Shown one piece after another: positions 39,158 through 51,500 of a DNA stretch of 64,000 nucleotides. Position numbers and translations under genes: made by a program. The stretch is from positions 1,655,723-1,719,722 of the forward strand of contig CAJNDS010001113.1 in the NCBI GenBank assembly GCA_905221605.1. Direction: 5' to 3'. This DNA comes from Symbiodinium natans. Lineage: Eukaryota > Sar > Dinophyceae > Suessiales > Symbiodiniaceae. The notes below the pieces were generated by a model. That model was not told the origin of the DNA. It saw only the letters and a list, made by a program, of their open reading frames with translations, and did not search any database. The first letter of the stretch is position 1. Every line of letters begins with the position of its first letter.

Positions 39158-41520
39158 GTTTAGGGTGTAGGGTTTAGGGTTCAGCATCTCAAGTCCGAGC
39201 ATTCACTAGTCAAGCAGCTTGTCAAGGGCTGGAATAAAACCCCACCCACCCAAGAAACCCATAACATTGAGAAAATACAAAGTCCACTCAATACATTCCC
39301 AGTAGGCTTAAAGCTCAAGGTCCAATTGGCCGAAAACCCAAAATCTAATTCTCAAACCGGGGAGGGTGGGGTGGGGGGGTGGCCCCTCATTTGGGGTGGT
39401 TTGGAGGCAAACTTTCCCTCTCAAGGGGGAACATCTGAAAAACCTTGACGAACCTTTGAAATCTTGAAACCGGTGAAGGCTCGGTTTTGGTCAAAAATCC
39501 AGAAAACGAGAGGCCACCCAGAACCGTCGATTTCAGTACTAAAAAATCGCATTTTTAACTGGGACCCGGGCCGATCCTGGGGTCCCCCTCATTTGGGGTG
39601 TTTTTGGAGGCAAACTTTCCCTCTCAAGGGGGGGTCGGAGTTTGAGGCAAGGGGGGGTCTCCGAAGACTATTTGCCTTAAAATTGAAAAATACGACCCCC
39701 CCTTGACCAAAACTAGGCTGTGAAAAGGTCGCGGGGGCGGCCCTTCATCAAAAGGTTACAAGCCCTGAAACATCCTGAAAAACATTGAAAAACCTTAAAA
39801 AAACATTGAAAAACTCTGAAAAACCTTGAAGAACCTTGAAAAACTTGAAATCCTGAAACCGGTGAAGGCTCGGTTTTGAGAGCCCACCCAGAACCGTCGA
39901 TTTCAGTACTAAAAAATCGCTTTTTAGCTGGGACCCGGGCCGATCCTGGCTCATTTGGGGTGTTTTTGGAGGCAAACTTTCCCTCTCAAGGGGGGGTCGG
40001 AGTTTGAGGCAAGGGGGGTCTCCGAAGACTATTTTGCCTTTAAAATTGAAAAATACGACCCCCCCTTGACCAAAACTAGGCTGTGAAAAGGTCGCGGGGG
40101 CGGCCCTTCATCAGAATTGAAGGTTAAAAACCCTGAAACACCCTGAAAAACATTGAAAAACCTTGAAAAACACTGAAAAACTCTGAAAAACATTGAAAAA
40201 AACTCTGGGCCCTAAACCCTATGCCCCAAACCCTAAGAGCCCTAAACCCTATGCCCCAAACCATACAACCCTAAACCCTATGCCCCATGCCCCAAACCCT
40301 ACAGCTCTACCCTATGCCCCAAACCCTACAGCCCTAAACCCTATGCCCCAAACCCTACAGCCTGAAAAACATTAAAAAACATCGAAAAACATTGAAAAAT
40401 TCTGAAAAGCCTTGAAAAACCTTGAAAAACTTCGAAAAACCTTGAAAAACTTGAAATTCTGAAACCGGTAAAGGCTCGGTTTGGTCAAAAATCCAGAAAC
40501 AAGAGGCCACCCAGAACCGTCGATTTCAGTACTAAAAAATCGCATTTTTACTTGTGGCCCAGGCCGATCCTGGGGTCCCCCTCATTTGGGGTGTTTTTGG
40601 AAGCAAACGTTCCCTCTCAAGGGGGGGTCGGAGTTTGAGGCAAGGGGGGGTCTCCGAAGACTATTTTGCCTTTAAAATAGAAAAATACGACCCCCCCTTG
40701 ACCAAAACTAGGCTGTGAAAAGGTCGCGGGGGCGGCCCACAATCAGAATTGAGGGTTAAAAACCCTGAAACACCCTGAAAAACATTGAAAAACCTTGAAA
40801 AACACTGAAAAACTCTGAAAAACCTTGAAAAAAAACTCTGGGCCCTAAACCCTATGCCCCAAACCCTATGCCCCAAACCCTACAGCCCTAAACCCTCTTG
40901 AGGGTTAAAAACCCTGAAACACCCTGAAAAACCTTGAGAAACCTTGAAAAACTGAAAAACTCTGAAAAACCTTGAAAAAAAACTCTGGGCCCTAAACCCT
41001 AGGGCCCAGAAAAAAACAACATGCCGACGAAGGTCATTAGGGTTTAAATATACATAGTAAGAGAGGGTTTAGGGTTTGGGGTTTGGGGTTTAGGGTTTGG
41101 GGTTTGGGGTTTAGGGTTCAGGGTTTAGGGTTTGGGGTTTGGGGTTTAGGGTTTAGGGTTTGGGGCTTCTCGCTGCGCCGCGGCAGTAGATGTCATGCGA
41201 AGATGGCGCCCCAACACACCCAGGGGGTGTGAGGGGGCGGCATATGTCGCGGCGGCGTATATTGAAGTTGGAGCCACCACAACCAGAAAGGTTGGGTTGT
41301 TTTATTTTTCCCACCCCCTGCTTACGCAGGCATCCACCCAACTTTTCTCCTTTTAGGGTTTCGGGCTAACGCCCTAAATTCCCACTTCCCACCCCCATCC
41401 TTTGAACGGTTGGGTAGGACACTTCTACCCTCATCCTTTGAACGGGTCAGGGTGACCCAGAAAACAGACGGGGGCAGAAGGCCCTTACCTCCGGGACGGG
41501 GGGGGAGGGGGGGGAGGGGG
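39158..41520. repeat. Repeat cluster: three units of about 300 bp with TGAAAAACCT spacers
   Basis: Units at 39460-39745, 39855-40115 and 40460-40745, plus a partial at 39360-39430, share GAAACCGGTGAAGGCTCGGT, ACCCAGAACCGTCGATTTCA, GGAGGCAAACTTTCCCTCTC, TGACCAAAACTAGGCTGTGA and GGTCGCGGGGGCGGCCC. Spacers are tandem TTGAAAAACC (39770-39850, 40140-40205, 40360-40450, 40770-40830, 40900-40980) and CCCTATGCCCCAAA (40200-40355). Small frames are not conserved between units. Then a TTTAGGG/TTTGGGG array (41065-41165) and unique 41170-41520. Confidence 0.8.
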
Positions 41521-41922
41521 GCACCGGGCGTGAACATTGGGAGGAGCGGCAGCACATGCCTGTCGTGGATGGTCTGGTTGAGCTGGGCAAGGTTGGGGAC
41601 AGTGACTTGATAGACCGCCTGCTGGGCATGAGCGGCGGTACCGCAGTGTACCGGGCCGTGGCCAAGCTCACAAACTAGGGCAACGCCAAAGTCATACAGG
41701 CTCTGCTGAAGGTCATGCCGGGCTTTTTCAGCATTGAGGGCATCGACTACCATCAAGGGACCGTATGGCACTTCAGGAAATCTTGGAGCCATGTGACAAG
41801 CCTGTCCTCGGAGCGCTTGTCGGAATGATCTTAGATCCCAACATTTTAGAGGCATTTGAAGCGGTGGACAGAGCCACCCGTGAAAACCATGTGCAAGGCA
41901 TCAGATTTGATTATGATGAAAG
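41521..41922 (+). pseudogene. Frameshifted coding relic of unknown family
   Basis: One frame reads REHWEERQHMPVVDGLVELG, then DSDLIDRLLGMSGGTAVYRA to a TAG at 41676, and continues after it with NAKVIQALLKVMPGFFSIEG to TGA at 41826. From about 41770 another + frame takes over (EILEPCDKPVLGALVGMILD, then AVDRATRENHVQGIRFDYDE). Together this looks like one coding block with a nonsense change and a frameshift. It is bounded by G-rich minisatellites (41496-41520, 41923-42015). The - strand also has an open frame over 41322-41855 (LNAEKARHDLQQSLYDFGVA); I prefer + because codon use and neighbouring genes favour it. No family recognised. Confidence 0.5.
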
Positions 41923-42307
41923 TGGCGGGGAGGGGGGGGAGGGGGGGGAGGGGGGGAGGGGGGCGAGGGGGGGGGAGGGGGGTGAGGGGGGGAGGGGGGG
42001 GGCCAAGGGGGGGTCAGGAAAAGCAATCGCTCAGGCTGACCTGCCTTGTGGCCCCTCTGTCCCTCAACACGCTCCGCCAGGGGCCCGGCACCAGGGGCTC
42101 CGGAGGGGGGCCCAGGGGCCCAGGCACCACCTGCAGAGGGTTTCTTAATCGGAGAAGGGGGGCACTGGAGGTGCAGCTCACGCTCAACACAACTCTTTAG
42201 GCTTGCATAGTAACTCCAAGCGATGGTGTTAATCGCTGTCGGGTGCAGTGCTGGGTCCAGGCACCCTGAAAAGGGTGGGTACGGCCTAAGCAGGCCTGGG
42301 TGGGAAT
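41923..42307. repeat. GGGGGGAGG minisatellite, then unique structured DNA
   Basis: Poly-purine GGGGGGGAGG 41923-42015, then unique sequence. At 42215-42295 three short stems follow each other: GCGAT..ATCGC, CACCCT-GAAA-AGGGTG, and GGCC..GGCC. They could be chance or a small structured RNA; nothing matched a family I know. Confidence 0.35.
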
Positions 42308-42965
42308 TTAGGGTTTAGGGTTTAGGGTTTGGGGTTTAGGGTTTCATTAGGGTTTAATTAGGGTTTAATTAGGGTTTAGGGTTTAGGGCCCAGGGTTTAG
42401 GGTTTGGGGTTTAGGGTTTGTGGTTTGGGGTATGGGCTTTATATAACAGGGTGTAGGGTTTCGGGTTTAGGGTTCGGGGTTTAGGGTTTAGGGTTCAGGG
42501 TTTTTGGGTTCAGGGGTTTTGGGTTCAGGGCCTTTAGGGTGTTGGGTTTTAGGGTTTAAGGTTTAGGGTTTAGGGTGGAGGGTCTAGGGCTTGGGGCTTA
42601 GGGTTTCAGGGCTTCGGGATTTAGGGTGGGGGAAGAACAGGAGTTTCCCCCTCTTTCTTGATAGATAGGTTTAGTGTTTAGGGTTTAGGGTTTAGGGTTT
42701 AGGGTTTAGGGTTTAGGGTTTAGGGTTTAGGGTTTAGGGTTTAGACCACAGCTCTAACAACACCTTGAATTACACACCCCCTGGAACCTCTCTCTTACGA
42801 AACGCAAGGCATTCACTTCAGAAGGAAGCCCTGAAGCCCCAAACCCTGAGCCTTAAAGCCTAATCCCTAAGCCCTAAGCTCTAAGTAAACCCTAAACCCT
42901 AAGCCGTAAAACCTAAACCCTGAACCCTGAACCCTGAACCCTATCATGTCCTCAACCCGCGAGAG
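42308..42965. repeat. G-strand arrays and intergenic DNA
   Basis: Degenerate TTTAGGG 42308-42625, clean array 42675-42745, unique 42750-42835, degenerate C-strand 42836-42945. Confidence 0.7.
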
Positions 42966-43437
42966 CTGCTTGAACGTCGCCGACCCCAGCTTAAGGCAGT
43001 CGATCAACTTGCGACACCCTCAAACCTGAACCCTGAACCCGGAACCCGAGCAAAGGCGGCCGACCTGGCGGAAGCCCTGGCGAAGGGAGAGGACGAGGTG
43101 CTTAGGGTTTAGGGTTTAGGGTTTAGGGTTTAGGGTTTAGGGTTTAGGGTTTGGGGTTTGGGGTTTGGGGTTTAGGGTTGCAGATTGCGGGCGTTCGGCG
43201 ACTTAGGGGCTTAGGGATCCAAAAAAACCCCTAAACCCCAAACCCTGAACCCTAAACCCTAAACCCCAAACCCTAAACCCTAAACCCTAACCCCTAAACC
43301 CTAAACCTTAAACCCTAAACCCTAAACCCTAAGCCTACGAAATCCCCGCAGAAACCAAGGGCACCTGGCTGGAGCGGGAGCTGACCGCTGCCGAATCTGC
43401 GGGTGAGCCGCTGGAGTTGTGCTTTTGGGGGGATTAA
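42966..43437 (+). CDS. Candidate spliced gene G, C-terminal part
   Basis: Island 42966-43106 is open in one frame (LLERRRPQLKAVDQL, then NLNPEPGTRAKAADLAEALA, then KGEDEVLR) right through a CCCTGAACCC stretch, with donor GTTTAGGG at 43107. Island 43352-43437 reads TKGTWLERELTAAESAGEPL then ELCFWGD and TAA (43435). The simple GT join is out of phase with that reading; a GA donor at 43090 (GAAGG|GAGAGG) would keep it. Alpha-helical, charged, no family recognised. Intron 43107-43351 is the usual TTTAGGG then CCCTAAA pair. Confidence 0.45.
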
Positions 43438-44554
43438 GGGGTCTAGGGTAGGGTTTAGGGTTTAGGGTTTAGGGTTTAGGGTTTAGGGTTTAGGGTTTAG
43501 GGCTTGGGGCTTGGGCTTGGGGCTTAGGGCTTAGGGCTTAGGGTTTAGGGTTTAGGATTTAGGGTTTAGGGGTTAGGGGTTAGGGGTTACGTAGGGTTTA
43601 GGGGGTTTGGGGCGTTTAAGGGCTCTAGAGGTTTTGGGTTTCGGGGTTTAGGCTTTGTGGCTCTGGGGCTTTAGTAGAGGTCCAGGGCTGAGGGTTCTGG
43701 GCTTCGGGGTTTAGGGTTTAGGGTTTAGGGTTTAGGGTTTGGGCTTCGGGGTGTTTAGGGCTCAGGGTAACTTGCTGCTTTGGCGCTTAAAAGGGGATCC
43801 CTTATATACCCTCTGCAACCCAAGGGCTGCAAGAGACCATATGAAGAGCCCGTCTAACTACCCGTAGGACACATAAACCCTAGAAACCCTAGAAGCCCTC
43901 TAAACTCCATAAACCCTATGAGCCCTATAGACTCTTTCAACCCTATTTTACGGAGGCAAGGGCCCATACAACAACCCTTAATTGTAGGGCTTGTTACAGC
44001 TAAGGGTTGTTCTAGATTCTTGACTATGAGCTTGAACTTTGGCCCCTAAACCCTAAGCCCTAGAACCTAAACCCTAAACTCTAAGCCCTAAGCCCCAAAC
44101 CTAGATCCCTTGCAACCCAAAGTTAGCTTTTTTCTTGTTGGCCTGAGGCGTTGTGCTTGGGGGCTTAAGGGGTTTAGGGGTGTTTAGGGTTTAGGGTTTA
44201 GGGTTTAGGGTTTTAGGGTTTAGGGACTATGACCTCCATGCCGTGGAAGGAAGGAAGGTTCAGATTTAGGGATGCACGGGGGCTTCGGCTTTTGGGGCTG
44301 AGGGCCTAGGGTTTGGGATTCAGGGTTTAGCACCTAATAGGGGGTTTCGAGAGTTAGATAGGTTCATGAAGCGTTACGACATTCGGCTTTTCAACCCTAA
44401 GCCCTAAACCCTAAACCCTAAACCCTAAACCCTAAACCCTAAACCCTAAACCCTAAACCCTAAACCCTAAACCCTAAACCCTAAACCCTAAACCCTAAAC
44501 CCTAAAGTGATAGAGTGCAGCGGCACGGACTTGCCACATGCTTGCCACCTCCAG
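43438..44554. repeat. Intergenic: G-strand arrays, hairpin, C-strand array
   Basis: TTTAGGG and variants 43445-43760, unique 43765-43920. A perfect 11-bp hairpin AACAACCCTTA/TAAGGGTTGTT lies at 43970-44011 inside a longer imperfect inverted repeat. Degenerate C-strand 44045-44110, G-strand 44170-44225, unique, CCCTAAA 44396-44506. Confidence 0.65.
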
Positions 44555-45101
44555 AAGAACCTGCCCCGTGGATCAAGCCAGTCAGTGCAAAGTCAAGGGA
44601 GCAAGGCCTCCTCAAAAGGAAAGGGTTAGGGTTTAGGGTTTAGGGTTTAGGGTTTAGGGTTTAGGTTTTAGGCCTGCGACAGTTGCACAGAGCTTGCCAA
44701 CCGGGAGAGCTCCGTCCGGAAAGTGGCCAGCTGGGGCCTACACGGTTGACTTGTGCAGGTTCATGCAGCTGAGCTTGGATGACCGAAGGGGCGGAAGCAA
44801 CACCACGATGCCATGCAGGAGGCAGACTATGTCGGGCTGCTGGAGCTGCACCTCGAGCTAACCTCCGCTCCCTCACGCCATGCTCTTCGGGTTCTTAGGT
44901 TTAGGGTTTAGGGTTTAGGGTTTAGGGTTTAGGGTTTAGGGTTTAGGGTTTAGGGTTTAGAATTTGTAGTCAAGCATTGATCCAGATGCTGGAGACACAG
45001 GTGCTCTGGATTCCCCGGTCTCCTGTCTACTACACCGGAGGCGAGCGAGACGTTTAGAGCTTATGTTACAGAGGACTGGTTTTCAAGCTCTTAAACCTTA
45101 A
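44555..45101 (+). CDS. Candidate spliced gene H, unknown product
   Basis: Island 44555-44624 (NLPRGSSQSVQSQGSKASSK, acceptor TTGCCACCTCCAG, donor GTTAGGG) joins in phase to 44683-44861, open for 59 codons to TAA at 44859 (SLPTGRAPSGKWPAGAYTVD, then MQLSLDDRRGGSNTTMPCRR). A third island 44970-45101 after AATTTGTAG reads SSIDPDAGDTGALDSPVSCL, then RRRARRLELMLQRTGFQALK, and stops at a TAA in CCTTAAACC; it may be an alternative last exon or a separate one. The 44683 region has other open frames (EADYVGLLELHLELTSAPSR), so the true frame is not settled. Confidence 0.4.
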
Positions 45102-45513
45102 ACCTTAAACCGTCAAACCTTAAACCTCTCAAGCCGCCCTTAATCCCTTAACCCTGAAGACCCAAGCTCTTAAGCCCCTAAACCCTCTTAAAACCCTTCA
45201 AACCTTGAAACCCCCAAACCCCTATATGAAACCTTGAACCCTCAAGCCCCTTCAAATTGCCCCATAAACCCTAAACCAACCCTAAACCCTGAATACCGCA
45301 AATCCTAAAATGCCCAGTACCCAGTACCCTAAACCCTAAACCCTAAACCCTAAACCCTAAACCCTAAACCCTAAACCCCAAACCCCTCAACCCCTCAAAC
45401 CCTCAAACCCTCAAACCCTCAAACCCTAAACCCTAAACCCTAAACCCTAAACCCTGAACTCTAAACCCTAAACCCTAAACCCTAAACCCTAAACCCCAAA
45501 CCCTAAAGCCGAG
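45102..45513. repeat. C-strand degenerate and CCCTAAA/CCCTCAAA arrays
   Basis: CCTTAAA/CCCTCAA degenerate repeat 45102-45240, then CCCTAAA with CCCTCAAA copies 45325-45505, ending four bases before the acceptor GAG at 45513. Confidence 0.8.
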
Positions 45514-48500
45514 TCAGATGCCGAGGCGTCTTCGCCCGCCGGGGCGCCGGCGGCGCCCCTGGGCCCGCTGCCAACGCACACCGGCGGGGCTCTGGCCAGG
45601 GGACCCAGGGGACCCAGGGTTCTGGGGGTTTAGGGTTTAGGGTTTAGGGTTTAGGGTTTAGGGTTTAGGGTTTAGGGTTTAGGGTTTAGGGTTTAGGGTT
45701 TAGGGTTTAGGGTTTAGGGTTTAGGGTTTAGGGTTAGGGCGTAGGCGCGGGGTGAGTTTTAAATTCCCGTCTTTTCCTAACAAGGGAACCGATTCAAAAG
45801 TACTTTTCACATGGTTCAAAGTACAACTCAGTTTTTTCAAGGGAGCTTTAAGCGCTGGGGTTTTGTCAATTTGTTTCTCGCATAAGGGTCTTACAGGATA
45901 TTGGGGGTCTATAAGGTCTACACTAGGGGTCCCCTGTTTTCGTAAGCCCCCTATGAACCCCAGACTTCGTTAAAGAGGCTTAACAGAAACCACCCGCCTG
46001 TCACTGTCCTTCAGTTAAGAAAAAACGAAGGGGAGGAGTGTGGCAAGTCTGGTAGAACTCGAGCAGCAGACGGAGTCTGGAGGGCATGATGGGAAATCTC
46101 CGGGAAGATACCCTCAACCCTAAACCCTAAACCCTAAACCCTAAACCCTAAACCCTTAAGCCCCCAACCCTTCATGCTCTGAAGCACATATCCGCGAATT
46201 GAGCCTGCCTTGGGTTGCTTTGGGGCTGAAGGGGTTTCGGGTTGAGGGTTTAAGAGTTCGAGGGTTGAGGGCTGAAGGTGGACCCTAAACCCTAAACCCT
46301 AAACCCGAAGCCCTAAACCCTAAACCCTAAACCCGAAATAACCCTAAACCCTAAACCCTAAACCCTAAACCCTAAACCCTAAACCCTAAACCCTAAACCC
46401 TAAACCCTAAACCCTAAACCCTAAACACTAAACCCTAAACCCTAAACCCTAAAGGCTTCCCACACTACGCTCCTAGTCTGGCCCTTCTATTCCCTTAGGG
46501 GATCTTCAAGAAAGGCTGCCCAAATTCAAGGGTACCAGCTTAGGGGTCCGAGGCAGAGTCTCTTGATGTTGTGGGTGTAGGGATGTGATGCTTACGCATT
46601 GAGATTTGGGGGGCTGAGTGTTGCGGGAGTTGGTTTAGAAGCCCTAAACCGTAAACGCTAAACTCTAAACCCTCAACCCTAAACCCTGAACCCCTAAACC
46701 CCAAACCCCAAACCCCAAACCCTAAACCCTAAACCCTAAACCCTAAACCCTAAACCCTAAACCCTAAACCCTAAACCCTAAACCCTATACCCTAAACCCT
46801 AAACCCTAAACCCTTAAACCCTAAACCCTAAACCCTAAACCCTACACTTTAAACCCTAAACCCTAAACCCTAAACCCTTAACCTGGGACTTTTGTGTGTT
46901 TTGCTGGGTCTCTTGGCGAAGGTTGCGGGGTGTGCCGAAGCCCTTAACTTGGCTTTAATCGAGAATTTAGTACCCCGCATTATAGTCCCTATTCAGGATT
47001 CTAACTAAACCCTAGACCCTAGACCCTAGACCCTAGACCCTAGACCCTAGACCCTAGACCCTAAACCCTAAACCCTAAACCCTAAACCCTAAACCCTAAA
47101 CCCTAAACCCTAAACCCTAAACCCTAAACCCTAAACCCTAAACCCTATACCCTATACCCTAAACCCTATAAACCCTAAACCCTAAACCCTATAAACCCTA
47201 AACCCTAAACCCTAAACCCTAGACCCTAGACCCTAGACCCTAGACCCTAAACCCCATGGGGGAACATCGCAACCCTTCAACCCTAAGCCCTGAGCCCCTT
47301 GAACCCAATGAGTGTGAGCCGTCGAGTCGCCCCAAGGTTTAGGGTTGAGGGTTTAGGGTTTAGGGTTTAGGGTTAGGGTTTAGGGTTTAGGGTTTGCGGC
47401 AGGCCTGGTGCAGAGAGAGCTTCGGCGGCAGACTTCCCAGAATCGAGGATGCGTCCGGGAGAGTATAGGACTAGAGGTCCGACCACCAAAACCCGCCCCA
47501 ATACGCCCCAAAACCCTCAAAGTCCTCAAAGACCTCAAACCTGAAAGCCCTAAAACCCTACAGCCCTAACCATAAACCCTCAGCCCTCAAACCCTCAAAC
47601 CTTTAACCCCACGCCGGTTGCGTAGCGCTGAAGGTTTGGGGTTTGGGGTTTGGTGATTTGGTGTTGGGGGTTGGGGTTTGGGGTTTGGTTCCTCTGCTCG
47701 GCTTTGGTTTTTGGGAGGCTTCGTGCTCTGTTTGTTTTTTGGGTTTGGGGCTCGGGGGGGCGTTGGGGGTCCTGCCGAGGATGAAGCGCGGTCCCTCCCT
47801 GCGAACGAGGGCCTGGAGGCAAGTTTAGGGTTTAGGGTTTCGGGTATGCATTCGGCCAGGGATTGCACAGGGTGTAGAGGGGCGTCGGGTTTAGATGTTT
47901 GGTTTGGGTTTTGGCCCTAAACCCCAAAAACTTGTGATGTTCCCCCTTATACTAACACTCCTTACTAATAGGTATTCTGACAAGGGGTACTAAAATCCCC
48001 ATTACGGACAGTATATGCAGAACATCCGTACCTGAACCCCAAAACATCCCCCTGTTTCTCAGTACGGACTGAGGGATTTTGGGGCCCCAGATAATCCCTT
48101 AAGGATATAATGTATATATATATATATATATAGGGTACCTCATCCCCTCATTCCCTACTAAGAACCACCCAGACCTTAAAGGGGCTTAGGATTTAGGAGT
48201 TTCTTCCTTTGGGACAGAGGGCCGGGGCTTTGGGTGGGCGTTGGATGCACCTGTAATCCCAACCTTGCAAGCCAGGAGGTCATAAACCCCCTCAACCCCA
48301 AACCCTAAACCCTAAACCCCAAACCCCAAACCCCAAACCCCAAGCCCCAAGCCCCAAGCCCCAAGCCCCAAGCCCCAAGCCCCAAGCCCCAAGCCCCAAG
48401 CCCCAAGCCCCAAGCCCCAAGCCCTAAGCCCTAAATCCAAATCCTCAACCTCCAAAGAACAGACAGTTTGGGGCCGCATTTTCCCTAAACCCTAAACCCT

Positions 48501-51500
48501 AAACCCTAAAGCCTAAACCCTAAAGCCTAAAGCCTAAACCCTAAACCCTAAACCCTAAACCCTAAACCCTGAACCCTGAACCCCCTGGGCAGAGTTTCTT
48601 TGGGTGTACGAGGGTCAGTCCGATTCGATGAGCCTGAAAGTCCGATGGGTTTCGGGTTTAGGGCTAGGGTTTAGGGTTTAGGGTTTAGGGTTTTGGGTTT
48701 AGGGTTTAGGGTTTAGGGTTTAGAGTTTAGGGTGATTTAGGGTTGAGGTTTTTTGGGTTTACGGTTTAGGGTTTAGGGTTTACAGTTTAGGGTTTAGGGT
48801 TTAGGGTCTGGGGATACAAGTAGTAGGATGAAGGGTCCCCGTTGGGGGTTCCTCCTAGTATCACCCAATAAAACCCAAGTCGGGCGGGGTTTGGGCTCGG
48901 GGTTTCGGGTTTAAGGGTTTAGGATTTGCTGAGACAGTGCAGAAGCAGGTCTGTAGGCCTAAAGCCGAAGCCCCATAAGCCCCAGATCAGATGCTGTACC
49001 ACTTCTCAGTAATTATGTATTCAATATCAATATCTCTTTTGCTTGGAAAACACCCCCTGTGTGAATCAGGTTTTCTTTTGTCAAGTCACGCTACACGCAA
49101 GGAGCCCAGTTAGGGAATTGGTTTCCCTGTAGAAGCCCTTGAAGGGTTAGAGTTGGGGACATGAGGTACATACCAAATTCCCTAATTCTTTGTATTGGTA
49201 TTAAGTTATTATCTGAAATGTCCACTCATTTCTGCGCCATGTCGAGTCTTGTCGCGTCGTCTGGCACGTAGACGTGGGTGGCGCCAGCATGCGGCCGTTG
49301 ACCATACACAGTGTTGCCGGGTCGACGTTTGAGCTCTGCGTGGACGATGCGGAAACCGGGCTGGATGTGCGGAGACGTGTCGCAGGAAGTGTTGGCCTTT
49401 CCGCAACGTCACTCGTGCTGACTTCAGGTGACCGCCTGCTTGACCTGCACCAGCCACTGCTGCAACAAACTCAAAACCAAGAGCTCACGTATGTGGTTCG
49501 GAAACTTGGCGCAGGCCGTGCAGCACAGAGCGTAGAGCGAGCGTTGGCAAGAGCAGAGTTGAGTGATTGCACCGATGCCTTGGATGCCGTTGTTGCCTTG
49601 ACCTTCGGCAACTTTTTCAACGAGAGCTTGCAAGGGGTGCAGCTTCCCAGCGACCTGCAGACCTTGACATTCGGCATGAATTTCAACTGCAGCTTGAAAG
49701 GGGTGCAGCTTCCCAGCAGCCTACAGACAGTAGCTTTCGGCAATGCTTTCGACCAGAGCTTGGAAGGGGTGCAGCTTCCCAGCGGCCTGCAGACCTTGAC
49801 CTTCGGAGCAAGCTTCAACCAGAGTTTGGAAGGGGTGCGGCTTCCCAGCAGCCTACAGACCTTGGCCTTCGGCAGCAACTTCAAGCAGAGCTTGGAAGGG
49901 CTGCAGCTTCCCAGCGGCCTACAGACCTTGACCTTCGCCGACTGTTTCAACCAGCGCTTCAAGCAGAGCTTGCAAGGGGTGCAGCTTCCCAGTGGCCTAC
50001 AGACCTTGACCCTTGGCAACACGAGTTTGGAAGGGGTGCAACTTCCCAGCGGCCTACACGCCTTGACCTTCGGCAACAGCTTCAACCAGAGCTTGGAAGG
50101 GGTGCAGCTTCCCAGCGGCTTACAGACTTTGACTTTCGGCACTGATTTCAACCAGAGCTTGGAAGGGGTGCAGCTTCCCAGCGGCTTACAGACCTTGACT
50201 TTCGGCACTGATTTCAACCACAAATTGGAAGGGGTGCCGCTTCCCCGCGGCTTGCAGACCTTGACCTTCGGCCATTGTTTCAACCAGACGTTGGAAGGAG
50301 TGCAGCTTCCCAGCGGCCTACAGACCTTGACCTTTGGCATGAACTTCAACCAGAGTTTGCAAGCGGTGCAGCTTCCCAGCAGTCTACAGACCTTGACCTT
50401 CGGCCACTTTTTCAACCAGACCTTGGAAGGGGTGCAGCTTCCCAGCAGCCTACAGACCTTGACCTTCGGCGACAAGTTCAACCAGACATTGGAAGAGGTG
50501 CGTCTTCCTATCGGCCTACAGACCTTGACCTTCACCAACTATTTCGACCAGAGCTTGGAAGCGGTGCAACTTCCCAGCGGCCTACACACCTTGACCTTCG
50601 GCCACACCTTCAACCAGAGCTTGCAGGGGGTGCATCTTCCCAGCGGCTTGCAGACCTTGACCTTCGGCCACCGTTTCAACCAGATCTTGGAAGGGGTGCA
50701 GCTTCCCAGCAGCCTACAAACCTTGACCTTTGGCATGTTTTTCAATCAGAGCTTGCAGGGGGTGCAGATGCCCAGCAGCCTACAGACCTTGACCTTCGGC
50801 CGTAATTTCAACCAGGGCTTGGAAGGGGTGCAGCTTCCCAGCAGCCTACAGACCTTGACCTTCGGCGACAGATTCAACCAGAGCTTGGAAGGGGCGCAGC
50901 TTCCCAGCGGCCTGCAGACCTTGACCTTCGGAGCAAACTTCAACCAGAGCTTGGAAGGGGTGCAGCTTCCCAGCAGCCTACAGACCTTGGCCCTCGGCAA
51001 CACCTTCAACCAGAGCTTGCAAGGGGTGCAGCTTCCCAGCAGCTTGCAGACATTGAACTTTGGCCACTATTTCAACCAGAGCTTGCAAGGGGTGCAGCTT
51101 CCCAGCTGCCTACGGACCTTGACCCTCGGCAACAGCTTCTGCCAGAGCTTGGAAGGGGTGCAGCTTCCCGACTCCTTACATCGCCTCTCCCTGCGCAGGT
51201 TTCAGGTAGACACACCTTCAACTCTGAAGTTGTGAATGATCTAGGCGCGGAAAACATGCGCGGAATGCAGAACGCCTCATGCCCTTCAGACCCAGATCTT
51301 CTGGCTTGGTAACCCTAACGGAACCTGTTTTTTTTTTTTTTTTATCGGCCAGCTCTTTTCCTTTTCCTTCTTTTTGCTCGGCCAGACTTGTCCCGAAAAA
51401 AAGCAAAAACGCGCCCCTGAAGGAAGGCCCACACGACCCCCGGCCCGCAAGTGAGTGAGTGACCAGGCGCGTCCCGAACCAAAAAAAGAAGCGCCCGGAG

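Noticed and set aside
41322-41855. 177-residue - strand gene
   Set aside because: The + strand shows better codon use, adjoining frames and fits the one-directional gene order; kept only as an alternative.
49274-49288. Earlier GTG start for FNIP gene 2
   Set aside because: Eukaryotic nuclear gene; ATG 49289 aligns with the starts of both paralogues.
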